A DNA stretch of 64,000 nucleotides from CBEULR01 sp965544035 (GTDB lineage: Bacteria; Bacillota; Desulfotomaculia; Desulfotomaculales; Desulforudaceae), in NCBI GenBank assembly GCA_965544035.1, contig CBEULR010000007.1, forward strand, positions 62,001 to 126,000, given 5' to 3'. Under the pieces are notes generated by a model. It searched no databases and was not told where the DNA came from. It saw only the letters and a program-made list of their open reading frames with translations. Within the stretch, counting starts at the first letter, position 1. Each line of letters starts with the position of its first letter. Positions 8,821 through 17,108 of the stretch are shown here, one piece after another. Made by a program: the position numbers and the translations under genes.

Positions 8821-9672
8821 TCAATCGCCCAAATTCGTCAATTCCCGGTAGGCCTTCAGCAATCGTTGGCCAATCGGACCGCCGTGCCCGTCGGCGATAG
8901 GCTGTCCGTCGATTCGAGTGATCGCGCGGATCTCATGCACTGAGTTGGTGACCAGCACCTCGTCGGCCGCCATCATTTCCTCTTTCGAAAAACGGCGTTC
9001 TTCAACGGGCAGACCCAGTTCCCGACAAAGACGAAGCACAAAGAAACGGGTGATCCCGCCCAGGATATGATTGTCGGCGGGATGGGTATACACCTTCCCG
9101 TCCTTAACAATAAACACGTTGCTGGCGTACGCCTCGGTCACTGTGCCGTCCGCGCGGACGAAAACAGCCTCGTCCACACCTGCCTGGCGGGCCTTGTGCT
9201 TCGCCAGGATGTTCGCCACCAGGGACGTGCATTTCACGTGACACATATCCCAACGCCCATCGTGTACCGTTATGGCCTCGGTCTCTTGCAATCCATTCTC
9301 GTACAGGTCGTCCGGCAGGTGCCGCACGGTGACCATCAGGGAAGGGCGCAGGTCAATGCTGAAGAGGTGATTGCGCGGTTCGGCTCCCCGGCTGACATGA
9401 ATGTAAATCATCGCGTCGGCAATCTCGCTCTTCCGGTGAACGGTCCGTACCAAGTCCTTAAGACCGGCGGCATCCAACGGTACCTGCAGATCCAAGGCCG
9501 CCGCGCTCCGAAACAGCCGCCCGACATGCTCATCCAAACCGAACAGCCTGCCGCCATACGAGCGAATCACTTCGTACACGCCGTCTCCGAACAGAAAGGA
9601 GCGGTCGTTGATCGAAACGGAAGCACTATCCGGTTTATACATTTCTCCATTGAGATAGACTAATTCTCCCAT
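8821..9672 (-). CDS. Class IV aminotransferase, D-amino-acid / branched-chain type
   Basis: A 283-residue pyridoxal-phosphate fold-type IV enzyme. It begins with ELVYLNGEMY and SINDRSFLFGDGVYEVIR, and the catalytic lysine lies in CHVKCTSLVANILAKHKA near residue 144. The order and the HVK-T-L-N spacing favour D-alanine aminotransferase over branched-chain aminotransferase, but the split cannot be settled by eye. The ATG at 9672 is chosen because GGAGG lies 9 bp upstream; an upstream TTG gives an unlikely extension. It lies 88 bp after arsM on the same strand and could be read from the ars promoter. Confidence 0.8.
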   Translation of the reverse strand: MGELVYLNGEMYKPDSASVSINDRSFLFGDGVYEVIRSYGGRLFGLDEHVGRLFRSAAALDLQVPLDAAGLKDLVRTVHRKSEIADAMIYIHVSRGAEPRNHLFSIDLRPSLMVTVRHLPDDLYENGLQETEAITVHDGRWDMCHVKCTSLVANILAKHKARQAGVDEAVFVRADGTVTEAYASNVFIVKDGKVYTHPADNHILGGITRFFVLRLCRELGLPVEERRFSKEEMMAADEVLVTNSVHEIRAITRIDGQPIADGHGGPIGQRLLKAYRELTNLGD

Positions 9673-9760
9673 TCTCCATTGCCTCCATAAAAACAAAAAC
9701 TAGAGACAATGATTCTTCGCTATCCGGATTAATCCTTCCTGTCCGCCGCACTCACGGGAA

Positions 9761-10510
9761 TCATGCCGGCTTTACGGCCCGCACGAAACCGCTTTTGACG
9801 TCTTTTGCCCGCGACCCAAGCACTTTGGCCTGGTCTTCCCCGCAGGAATAGTCATACAGTTCAACGGAGGCCTCGACAAAACCTGTCTCCCGCAGGCGGT
9901 TCAGGTATTCTTCCTCCAGCATGGCACCGGATATGCAGGCCGACCAAAGTGCGGCATCCCTGCGGAGCGACTCCGGCAGTGGATGCTTCAGAATAATGTC
10001 GAAGACGGCCAAACGCCCGCCCGGTTTCAGTACCCGGTAGGCTTCACGCAGCACTCTTCCCTTGTCGGCCGCGAGGTTGATAACGCAGTTGGAAATGATT
10101 ACGTCGACGGAATCATCGGGCAGGGGAATACTCTCGATATCCCCCTTCAGGAGCTCAATATTGGTGTAGCCGGAAGCAGCGATGTTCTCCTGCGCGACCG
10201 CCAGCATCTCGTCGGTCATGTCCAGTCCGAAGACCCTCCCGGCGGGTCCCACTCTCGAGGCCGAAAGCACCAGGTCCAAACCGGCTCCGCACCCCAGATC
10301 CAACACGCTTTCTCCGGCCTGCAACGAGGCGAGGGCCGTCGGGTTGCCACAGCCGAAAGAGGCCTTAACCTTCAACTCCGGCATTTCTGCCGCATTGTAC
10401 CCATCCGGCAGTCTTGACGGTCCACAGCAGGACCCCGTACAGCAGCACCCCTTCCCGACACTCGATATCGCCTGCGCATAATTCCGCCGGACCTCTTCTT
10501 TGATACCCAT
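9761..10510 (-). CDS. arsM: Arsenite S-adenosylmethionine methyltransferase
   Basis: About 249 residues from the ATG at 10510; an ATG 27 bp upstream is also possible. The SAM-binding motif VLDLGCGAGLDL is clear. Three cysteines placed as in ArsM are present, in FGCGNPTA, ISNCVINL and SACISGA, and a Cys-rich N-terminus (GCCCTGSCCG) adds further thiols. ArsM methylates As(III) to volatile or less toxic species in the cytoplasm. It follows arsR by 60 bp and shares its promoter, which supports the assignment. No arsenite efflux pump gene is adjacent. Confidence 0.88.
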   Translation of the reverse strand: MGIKEEVRRNYAQAISSVGKGCCCTGSCCGPSRLPDGYNAAEMPELKVKASFGCGNPTALASLQAGESVLDLGCGAGLDLVLSASRVGPAGRVFGLDMTDEMLAVAQENIAASGYTNIELLKGDIESIPLPDDSVDVIISNCVINLAADKGRVLREAYRVLKPGGRLAVFDIILKHPLPESLRRDAALWSACISGAMLEEEYLNRLRETGFVEASVELYDYSCGEDQAKVLGSRAKDVKSGFVRAVKPA

Positions 10511-10570
10511 TACACGGCACCCTTTTCCCATCAGCATTTCTTTATCTATGAAGCGAAAAAATCCCGCAGC

Positions 10571-10870
10571 CTACAGCCGGAACCGGGACCTCAGCCGACC
10601 GATATACCGTTCGAGCGCGGTCTTGTTCATCCGGTAATAATTCCACCTGCCGCGCGGTTCTTCGACAATCAGACCGGCCTCCTTAAGCTCGCGCAGATGG
10701 TACGAAACCTTCGACTGTTTGAGCCCCAGTCTCTCTACAAATTCACACACACACACGGCATCGGGATCAAGGACATCAGGGCAACACGTAGCCGGGCCGG
10801 CCAAAATCGTCAGGATTTCCAGCCGGATCGGGTCGGATAATGCCTTTGACACCCTCAGGAGTTCTTCCAA
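10571..10870 (-). CDS. arsR: ArsR/SmtB-family arsenic-responsive repressor
   Basis: A winged-helix repressor of 99 residues from TTG at 10870, or 101 from ATG at 10876. GGAGGG directly abuts the ATG but lies 6 bp from the TTG, so the TTG start is preferred. CVCEFVERLGLKQSKVSYHLREL holds the metal-binding CxC motif at the start of the recognition-helix region, as in As(III)-sensing ArsR; another CC pair (TCCPD) lies just before it. The gene leads arsM, and a likely operator overlaps its promoter, indicating autoregulation and induction by arsenite or antimonite. Confidence 0.92.
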   Translation of the reverse strand: MEELLRVSKALSDPIRLEILTILAGPATCCPDVLDPDAVCVCEFVERLGLKQSKVSYHLRELKEAGLIVEEPRGRWNYYRMNKTALERYIGRLRSRFRL

Positions 10871-10891
10871 TACCATCCCTCCGGTGAAGGC

Positions 10892-10920
10892 ATTATATCA
10901 ATATTTTTTGATGTATGCAA
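10892..10920 (-). promoter_or_regulatory. arsR promoter with embedded ArsR operator
   Basis: On the minus strand TTGCAT and TATAAT are 17 bp apart. The spacer contains ATCAA-N6-TTGAT (10897-10912), the typical ArsR-type inverted repeat. A repressor bound there would block RNA polymerase directly. Confidence 0.8.
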
Positions 10921-10934
10921 TCAGCTGCAGTGGC

Positions 10935-11174
10935 TTAGTGCTGCTTTTTGCGTGCACTGATGTGATAGGTTTGGCCATCGTGACCGCCCTTCACCTGATA
11001 GTCAAAACCGCTTTGGGCGAGGAGGGCGATGACCGGGTCCGCTTCGTGGGCATCGGCCGACTCGATCGTGATCGTGACTTCGGCCCCCGGACGAAGCCCG
11101 TTGATCGCCGTACGCAGGCGGTTAACCGCCTCCTGATCGATCTCGGGTTCCAGGTTGAACGCAACCTTATCCAA
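10935..11174 (-). CDS. Small hypothetical alpha/beta protein
   Basis: A 79-residue product from TTG at 11174, chosen because AAGGGGGTG lies 6 bp upstream and because the longer 127-codon ORF would begin inside the terminator-like hairpin of the upstream gene. The sequence predicts a small alternating helix/strand fold (ITIESADAHEADPVIALLAQSGFDYQV). No family is recognised. It lies between the SLH gene and arsR. Confidence 0.55.
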   Translation of the reverse strand: MDKVAFNLEPEIDQEAVNRLRTAINGLRPGAEVTITIESADAHEADPVIALLAQSGFDYQVKGGHDGQTYHISARKKQH

Positions 11175-11239
11175 ACACAACACCCCCTTCACGTTGGTAT
11201 TGTGTCCCGAGGCCCGACTAATATAAGGACCGTAATAAT

Positions 11240-11267
11240 GAGAACGCGCCCCGAAGGGCGCCTTCTC
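11240..11267 (-). terminator. Probable terminator of the SLH/DUF4430 gene
   Basis: GAGAAGGCGCCC and GCGCGTTCTC form a GC-rich hairpin about 10 bp past the stop codon on the minus strand. It is followed by ATTATTA rather than a clean T run. Confidence 0.5.
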
Positions 11268-11275
11268 ATTCGCCT

Positions 11276-13855
11276 TTAACCATTCCTCGGCGCTTCCAGC
11301 CACTCGGCCAGCCGCCACAGCACGGCCAGCGACTGTACCCTGGTACAGTCTTCAAGCGGGGCCAGGCGATTGCCCGGATAACCCCTGATCAGACCAAGGG
11401 AAACCGCCCGGTCCATGGATGATTTCGCCCAGGGTGCAACCCGGTCGGCATCCACAAACTCCGTCCCGGGATTATGCCCAGCCGCGGCCGCCGGCTCAAA
11501 CATCTCCAGCGCACGAATCAGCAACGCGGCCATATCCTGCCGCGTCAGCACCCGTTCGGGCCGGAAGGTGCCGTCCCCGTACCCCCGGACGAGACCGAGT
11601 TCGGCCGCTGCCCCGATCTCCCGAGCCCAGGGGTGGTCCGCAGCCACATCGGTGAAGGCTGCCGCCCCGGTGTCGCCGGGCGCAAAACCGAAGGTGCGCA
11701 CCAGCCATCCCGCAAACTCGCCCCTCGTCACCGGGTGCTGAAGGTCTACAGGCCGGCCCATCCCGGAAAAGAGCCCTCTGATGCCAAGGGCGCGGACAGC
11801 CTCCTCCGCCCAGGGAACGGTCTGCATCTCCGTTCCGCTGTCCGCAGGCAGAAAGACGGCATACCGGGAGAAGTGATCAACACCGACACCCAGCAATCCG
11901 GTGGCCTGATCATATACCGCCCCCGGCAGGATCTCCCAATTCCTGCGGTCCGGATTCCACCGGGCCACGGTAAGGTGCTCCGGCGCAGCACCCTCGTCCG
12001 GAACACAGCGGATGAACAGCAGCACCGAACCGGCCATTTTTAGTCCGTCCGGCCCGAAGTCATAGATCTCGCTCGCCAGACTCCTGCCCAGAGGCAACTG
12101 CCCGTGAACGGTCTCCGACCGGAGTTCCCTAACCGTGATTTGAGTCTCCGAACGCAAACTCTCCGCCGGGATCCACACTCCCGCCTCCAGTAATTCATCG
12201 GCAACCAGACCGCCCTCAGTCGATATCTTCTGCCGCAAACCGACGACGTTGTCCGCCAACTCTTCCCGCAAACGGCTGCGTTCGGCCTCACCCAGCCGTT
12301 CTCCGGTAATAACGGTGATGCCCGCAGGCCTGATTTCATCAGTCAGGGCTTCGAGGGCGGTCCTCAGGACAGTCAGTTTTTCAGCTGCTTCCGGCGGCAG
12401 CCCTTCTTCCTCCGGCGGCCCCGGCAGTCCCTTCTCCAGATCGGCCCAGACCGGACCGGTGGAATAAGGATCGTCGCTGTACCACCAGATCACGCGGTCA
12501 CCTTCGGACACCCGCTTTTGATGGGCCGCGACCGCGGGCAGCGTGTCGTTGACCTTATACATCCAGCCGTTGAGACCAGTGTTGGCCAAACCGGCGATGC
12601 TGGTCACAAAACCGTTGCTGCCCGCGCTATAATCAAGACCAGTGGCGTCGAGCGCCCCGAGCGCTGTAGATCCCCAGGGATTATCCTCATCAATGAACAC
12701 CCGCCCCGGACCGAACAGAAGCTCCCCCTGTCCGACCACGGCTACCCTAACCCATTCCGGATCCGGAGCCGGATCTACCGTACCGGGGTTCTCCACAGTC
12801 GGGGGGTCCCAGGAGAGCCCCGGAGCCGGACCGAGCCCCAAACGTTTTGCCGCCAGGAGCGTTTCCGCCGTGGCAAAGGTATTGTCCCACGGCGCCGCAA
12901 TAGCCCCGGTTTCCGGATCCTGCACGTCGCACAGGTAGGTCAATGCGTTATCGATCGCCGCCTGCAATTCAGGCTTCTCGTCGCCCGTCCCTAGGAAATA
13001 ACTTAGAGCTATCAACACCTGCGCGGTGAGGTCCGGTTCTTCGTGGAAGGCACCGTCCCAGGTCGAACCCCAAACCCAACCGGCATCCCGGCCGGAAGCA
13101 TCTTTGTGAATCTGCTTGTGTTCAAGTAGGTAATCAAGGGTGGTCGCCGCATCAACTAATCCAACTTGACCGGCCTTGCCCAAAGCAGTCAGGATCATCA
13201 CATCCGAAAAAACATCGCCTGTGAATCCGCCGTTTATAGCTTGGCGCCCGGCAACCGTTTCAGCCAGGGTTGAAATGTCAGCTGACTCCGGATAGACGGC
13301 GGTAAGCACCGACAGGTGTTTAGCCAGGTCAACCGCATCTTCACTTTCCCGGTTGTAAACGGCGTCGCTCACTGCGGCAAGCACCTGGTCGCGTAACGAC
13401 GTCCCTTCCTGCACCCATCGGCCCTCGCTTAAATCCTCACCGGCCAGGATCATAGCTTCCACACAACGGTAATCGAAACCAAATCCGGTAGCATCGTAAT
13501 ATAGCTCACCGCTCGCATAACGGTTCCCGAAATAAGAGACTGCTCTTTCTATAGCTCTTTGAACCGCAGTTCGCCCCTCGGAAGCTGACTCCAGGTCACC
13601 GATCACAGCAGCAAGGGCCTCCAGCGGTGCCTTGGTTCCGTATTCATTGGCATAAGGGCCAAAACTCCCGTCCTTGTTCTGCGTCGCCACAATATAGGCG
13701 AGTAAACCGCCGAAATCCAACTCCGCCGGCTTACCCACGGTCACCTCGGTTTCGGCCGCCGACGCCGACAGCGGCCAGGCCCCGATAACCGCCAGCATTA
13801 CAAACAGCGCAAGCAGCAACCGCCCGTGTCTCCGTACACGGTTTAATCTCACCAC
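11276..13855 (-). CDS. S-layer-anchored transcobalamin-like protein (terpenoid-cyclase barrel + DUF4430 + SLH)
   Basis: An 859-residue secreted protein. Residues 1-33 are a signal peptide ending ASA-AE. Residues about 38-340 form repeats of the prenyltransferase/squalene-oxidase alpha-alpha barrel (YIVATQNKDGSFGPY). Residues about 368-465 match DUF4430, the transcobalamin C-terminal-like domain (STALGALDATG, GWMYKVNDTLPAV, GDRVIWWYS). A charged linker and three C-terminal SLH repeats (about 685-850) tether it to the cell wall. The barrel plus DUF4430 order is that of mammalian intrinsic factor and transcobalamin. Because a cobalamin riboswitch controls the gene, it is probably a surface cobalamin/corrinoid-binding protein. 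The domains and riboswitch are seen; ligand binding is inferred. GTG start with AGGAG about 9 bp upstream. Confidence 0.85.
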   Translation of the reverse strand: MVRLNRVRRHGRLLLALFVMLAVIGAWPLSASAAETEVTVGKPAELDFGGLLAYIVATQNKDGSFGPYANEYGTKAPLEALAAVIGDLESASEGRTAVQRAIERAVSYFGNRYASGELYYDATGFGFDYRCVEAMILAGEDLSEGRWVQEGTSLRDQVLAAVSDAVYNRESEDAVDLAKHLSVLTAVYPESADISTLAETVAGRQAINGGFTGDVFSDVMILTALGKAGQVGLVDAATTLDYLLEHKQIHKDASGRDAGWVWGSTWDGAFHEEPDLTAQVLIALSYFLGTGDEKPELQAAIDNALTYLCDVQDPETGAIAAPWDNTFATAETLLAAKRLGLGPAPGLSWDPPTVENPGTVDPAPDPEWVRVAVVGQGELLFGPGRVFIDEDNPWGSTALGALDATGLDYSAGSNGFVTSIAGLANTGLNGWMYKVNDTLPAVAAHQKRVSEGDRVIWWYSDDPYSTGPVWADLEKGLPGPPEEEGLPPEAAEKLTVLRTALEALTDEIRPAGITVITGERLGEAERSRLREELADNVVGLRQKISTEGGLVADELLEAGVWIPAESLRSETQITVRELRSETVHGQLPLGRSLASEIYDFGPDGLKMAGSVLLFIRCVPDEGAAPEHLTVARWNPDRRNWEILPGAVYDQATGLLGVGVDHFSRYAVFLPADSGTEMQTVPWAEEAVRALGIRGLFSGMGRPVDLQHPVTRGEFAGWLVRTFGFAPGDTGAAAFTDVAADHPWAREIGAAAELGLVRGYGDGTFRPERVLTRQDMAALLIRALEMFEPAAAAGHNPGTEFVDADRVAPWAKSSMDRAVSLGLIRGYPGNRLAPLEDCTRVQSLAVLWRLAEWLEAPRNG

Positions 13856-13892
13856 GCGCGAACACTCCTTTATTGTTCAGATTCGGGAAATG

Positions 13893-13916
13893 AAAAACCC
13901 GGCTACCAAGGCCGGG
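13893..13916 (-). terminator. Riboswitch-controlled terminator
   Basis: Minus-strand CCCGGC, a short loop, GCCGGG and five T form an intrinsic terminator between the cobalamin aptamer and the start codon, about 40 bp upstream of the gene. It is the likely expression platform, with premature termination when cobalamin is bound. Confidence 0.85.
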
Positions 13917-13989
13917 GATGGACAGGCCTAGCCGCCGGGGTCATAGTGCAACACCGGACATCGCCCCCCTCTCCCGCGGAGGTAAGCTT

Positions 13990-14185
13990 GATCCGTCCAG
14001 GGCAGGTCTCCTGACTCAGGGCTCAGCACGGTTTCCGAACCTTCCCAGGCATATGCCCAGTGGCTTTTTCCGCTTCCGCGGCCGGAACCGCTCCCCCTTC
14101 ACAGTGGCGGGGCCGTTCAGGATTCACACCTGATTCCCTTTTCACCTCCCGAAGGAGGCACCCGGGACAGGGCTTCGATATGAAG
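13990..14185 (-). ncRNA. Cobalamin (B12) riboswitch
   Basis: On the minus strand the conserved cobalamin-aptamer segments appear in order: GGTGCC near the 5' end, GGGAATCAGGTGTGAATC (14118-14137 region), CCGCCACTGTGA, the B12 box AGCCACTGGG (14056-14065), GGGAAGG, and GAGTCAGGAGACCTGCC at the 3' end. It is followed by a terminator and then by the transcobalamin-like gene. Elements of this class repress B12 uptake or synthesis genes when adenosylcobalamin is plentiful. The edges given are approximate. Confidence 0.95.
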
Positions 14186-14303
14186 CTAAGCTGCTAACTC
14201 TTTCCAGTCAGCTGACTATAATCTACCACAGATTCGACCGGGTGTCCATCCTCTTCAGGCACGCCGCTGCATAGAAGTGCTACCGCCTGCCGAGAATAGG
14301 AGC

Positions 14304-15218
14304 ATGGAAATAATCGCTGTTCACGGCGGGCTGGACACCAGCAGGGAACGCCGTTTCATGGAGACCCTCGAAAGGGCTGTGAAGGAAGGACTCGCAAACC
14401 TGTCCAGAGGCCGCGTGGCCGCACTGGAGGCCGTATTAAGGGTTCTGGAGGCGTCCCCGGACTTCAACTGCGGGTACGGCTCGGTGCTGAACCTTGACGG
14501 GGAAGTGGAGATGGATGCCGCCGTTGTGGACGGTCCCGCCCGTCGTTTCGCGGCGGTGGCGGGCATTCAGGGAGTCGCCCACCCGATATCGGTCGCCTGC
14601 AAACTGATGCACGAAACCAGCCAGGTTATCCTGGCGGGCCGGGGCGCAACGCAGTTCGCCCGTCAACACGGGTTCCCGGAAGCTGACTGCATCACCGAGG
14701 AACAGGCGAATGCCTGGCGCAAGGCCAAGGAGAGCCTGTCCCGGGGCGAGATGCCCGCCCAAAACCTCTTCACCGGTCTGGAATACCACGGCGATACCGT
14801 CGGAACGGTGGTCTGGGACGGGGAGGGGCTGGCAGCGGCCTCGTCGACCGGCGGGTGTTCACTCAAGGTTCCCGGACGGGTCGGGGACACCCCCTGCCTG
14901 GGAGGCGGCATATACGCCTCGCGGAAGAGCGCCGTCGTCTGCACCGGTGTCGGGGAGGCTTTCATTGAAACGCTGACCGCCAAGTTTGTTGACGAACAGA
15001 TCGCGGCAGGCGCCCATCCTCAGAACGCCGTGGAAACCGCCCTGAAAAGACTGGCCGAATTGAAGGGGGCGGAAGGCGGCATTCTGGCTCTTGACGCCGA
15101 AGGCCGCATCGGTGCGGCATTCAACGCCGGGCGTTTTCCGGTGGTCGTGCTGCGAAACGGCGAAATTCAAAAGGAATTCCAGCCCGTAAACCTGCGTCCT
15201 GAACTGTCGACGGAATGA
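14304..15218 (+). CDS. Isoaspartyl peptidase / plant-type L-asparaginase (Ntn hydrolase)
   Basis: About 304 residues from ATG at 14304; a GTG at 14277 is an alternative, and neither has an ideally spaced ribosome site although AGGAG precedes the ATG. The start EIIAVHGG and the YGSVLNLDGEVEMDAAV segment match the asparaginase-2 family. The autoproteolysis/nucleophile threonine lies in YHGDTVGTVVWD, and GGCSLKVPGRVGDTP binds substrate. The precursor cleaves itself before that Thr to form alpha and beta chains. It hydrolyses beta-aspartyl dipeptides or asparagine. It stands alone, convergent with the next gene. Confidence 0.88.
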   Translation: MEIIAVHGGLDTSRERRFMETLERAVKEGLANLSRGRVAALEAVLRVLEASPDFNCGYGSVLNLDGEVEMDAAVVDGPARRFAAVAGIQGVAHPISVACKLMHETSQVILAGRGATQFARQHGFPEADCITEEQANAWRKAKESLSRGEMPAQNLFTGLEYHGDTVGTVVWDGEGLAAASSTGGCSLKVPGRVGDTPCLGGGIYASRKSAVVCTGVGEAFIETLTAKFVDEQIAAGAHPQNAVETALKRLAELKGAEGGILALDAEGRIGAAFNAGRFPVVVLRNGEIQKEFQPVNLRPELSTE

Positions 15219-15229
15219 TACGAGACTGA

Positions 15230-16135
15230 TCACCCCAGGACGGCCTTAAGGGCCGGTTCGAGTTCCGGGTATTTGAAGCGGAACCCCGCCTCCCGCGCCC
15301 GGGTCGGGACCACACGCTGTCCGGTGAGCAGCAGGGCTTCGGCCATTTCTCCGAACACCAGCCGCAAAGCAAAAGCAGGCACGGGAAACAGAGCCGGACG
15401 GCCCATCACCCGCCCGACGATCCGGCTGAATTCGCGGTTGGTTACGGGGTTCGGCGCCACGGCATTCACCGGCCCCTCCACGGTCTCCTGTTCAATGAGG
15501 AAATGAATCAGACGGACCACGTCCTCCCGGTGGATCCAGGACATCCACTGCCGTCCCGTGCCGACCGGTCCGCCGACGAAAAACCGAAAGGGCAGCAGCA
15601 TGCGGGGCAGGGCGCCGCCGTCCTTCTCCAGCACCAGTCCGTTGCGCAGGAAGACCACGCGCACACCCAGCTCCGCAGCCCGCGCGGCCTCCTGTTCCCA
15701 CGCCACGCAGACTTCGCTCAGGAAATCACCTCCCGGTTCATCGGCTTCATCAACCGCCTCATCGCCGCGCGGACCGTAGTATCCGACGGCCGAACTGCTC
15801 ACCAGCACCCGCGGCTTCTGCCGGCAGTGAGCCATAGCGTCCACCAGAGTCCTGGTCACCAGCACCCGGCTGTCCCGGATGCGTTTTTTCTGCTCGGGGG
15901 ACCACCGTCGCGCGGCAATCGATTCACCGGCCAGGTGCACCACCGCATCGGCACCTTCGAACACCTTCCGCCATCCCGCATCCGCTTCGCCGCCCCAGAC
16001 AACGCCTTCGGCCCCCGCTGGAACACGCCGGGTATCCCCCCGTGTCAGCACGGCAACCTCCGCACCTTTTGACAACAACGAGGCCACCAGAGCTCTACCG
16101 ATAAAACCCGTCCCCCCGGTCACGATCACCTTCAC
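15230..16135 (-). CDS. TIGR01777-type NAD(P)-dependent epimerase (SDR39U, YfcH-like)
   Basis: A 301-residue extended short-chain dehydrogenase. GGTGFIGRALV at the N-terminus binds NAD(P), and VSSSAVGYYGPRGDE carries the active-site S-Y-K-type region in the form typical of the YfcH group. The C-terminal RFKYPELEPAL matches the short DUF1731 tail. The substrate of this group is unknown; relatives include the SulA-like division inhibitor of cyanobacteria. Its start overlaps the end of the upstream regulator by about 40 bp, so the two are co-translated. Confidence 0.88.
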   Translation of the reverse strand: MKVIVTGGTGFIGRALVASLLSKGAEVAVLTRGDTRRVPAGAEGVVWGGEADAGWRKVFEGADAVVHLAGESIAARRWSPEQKKRIRDSRVLVTRTLVDAMAHCRQKPRVLVSSSAVGYYGPRGDEAVDEADEPGGDFLSEVCVAWEQEAARAAELGVRVVFLRNGLVLEKDGGALPRMLLPFRFFVGGPVGTGRQWMSWIHREDVVRLIHFLIEQETVEGPVNAVAPNPVTNREFSRIVGRVMGRPALFPVPAFALRLVFGEMAEALLLTGQRVVPTRAREAGFRFKYPELEPALKAVLG

Positions 16136-16688
16136 CGTCTTCCCCTCCCTTTTTCAGATTACCAATCCGCTGCAGCCGGGCCACCACCTGCACCAGTCTG
16201 GAAAGCCGTTCGGGGCCGATTAGCAGAATGGTCGCCACAATCCGGTCCAGCTCTCTGTAGAAACCCTGCAGCGAATGAAGACGACCAAGCACAAAGTCCC
16301 GGTCCGGACCCGGTTCGGCTTCGCGGGCAGAGTGCAGGCCTTGTTCTACCAGGCGAAAGGATATGTCAAATTCCGGCTTTTGCCGCTGCTCCAATACCCG
16401 CCGCATGATTCGCCAGGCATCGGGCTCGGCTTCAAAGAACACCCGGCGATCGCCCGGACGCATTATCCGGCGCACCATCCCCAACTGCTCCAGAGACCGG
16501 ATCGCAACACTGATGTTGCCCTTGGTCACCCCGAGCGTGTCTGCCAAATCCCCCAGACTAACCGGTTCCGCAGATAAGTACAATACCGCGTATATCTCAC
16601 CCGTAACCTTGCCCAACCCCCAGAAAGCCGATTGTCTTCCCAGGGCATCAATGAGTCGGGCTCTTGCTTCTTGCAGTGCATCATCCAT
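16095..16688 (-). CDS. GbsR/MarR-like winged-helix regulator
   Basis: About 197 residues from ATG at 16688; a GTG at 16724 would extend it over the promoter. The winged helix is visible in LADTLGVTKGNISVAIRSLEQLGMVRRI, followed by RRVFFEAEPDAWRIM, a GbsR-like pattern. The C-terminal half is helical and charged. It probably represses its own operon with the overlapping SDR gene through an inverted repeat just upstream. The effector is unknown; GbsR proteins respond to choline or osmotic cues, but no betaine gene is nearby. Confidence 0.8.
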   Translation of the reverse strand: MDDALQEARARLIDALGRQSAFWGLGKVTGEIYAVLYLSAEPVSLGDLADTLGVTKGNISVAIRSLEQLGMVRRIMRPGDRRVFFEAEPDAWRIMRRVLEQRQKPEFDISFRLVEQGLHSAREAEPGPDRDFVLGRLHSLQGFYRELDRIVATILLIGPERLSRLVQVVARLQRIGNLKKGGEDGEGDRDRGDGFYR

Positions 16689-16727
16689 AATCAAACCAAT
16701 CCACCCTGATACAAGATTTGCCACTAG

Positions 16728-16751
16728 ATCGTTTAATTAATTCTAAACGAT
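16728..16751. promoter_or_regulatory. Inverted-repeat operator over the GbsR-like promoter
   Basis: ATCGTTTA and TAAACGAT form perfect 8-bp arms separated by 8 bp. On the minus strand TTGCGG and TAGAAT lie 17 bp apart and the repeat covers the -10 element, so binding by the adjacent regulator would shut off the operon. Confidence 0.6.
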
Positions 16752-16877
16752 ATAAATCCTTGCCGCAACCACCGGCCGATCCATTTTCTGCACAATTTTT
16801 ATTGACATATGCTCATTACTCATTTATCATGGGTATCGGACACCTGCTCTAAAAGTGGGGCATAAGGAGGGTTGCGC

Positions 16878-17090
16878 ATGCCCAAAGGAGATGGTACCGG
16901 ACCGCAGGGCCGGGGCTGTGGTAAAGGCCGCGGACTTGGTGCTTGCGGCAGTGGCAGCAGACAAAGCGGCCAAGTTCCTTCCGGAGACGGCGGTGGACGC
17001 CGTCAGGGCGGAAGAAGCCAGGACGGCAATGGTCCGGGGCGTGGAAAGAACCGGGGGTTTGGTCCCGGAAGACAAAACCAGAGCTACTAA
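16878..17090 (+). CDS. Gly/Arg-rich DUF5320-like small protein
   Basis: 70 residues from ATG at 16878, with AAGGAGGG 6 bp upstream. The opening MPKGDGTGPQGRGCGKGRG resembles the Gly-rich head of DUF5320 and related small proteins that sit near dinitrogenase-iron-molybdenum-cofactor-like proteins in anaerobes. The rest is low-complexity G, R, Q, S. Function unknown. It is followed 18 bp later by a second member of the same type, so they form one transcript. Confidence 0.65.
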   Translation: MPKGDGTGPQGRGCGKGRGLGACGSGSRQSGQVPSGDGGGRRQGGRSQDGNGPGRGKNRGFGPGRQNQSY

Positions 17091-17108
17091 GGCAAGGAGG
17101 GATGTAGA

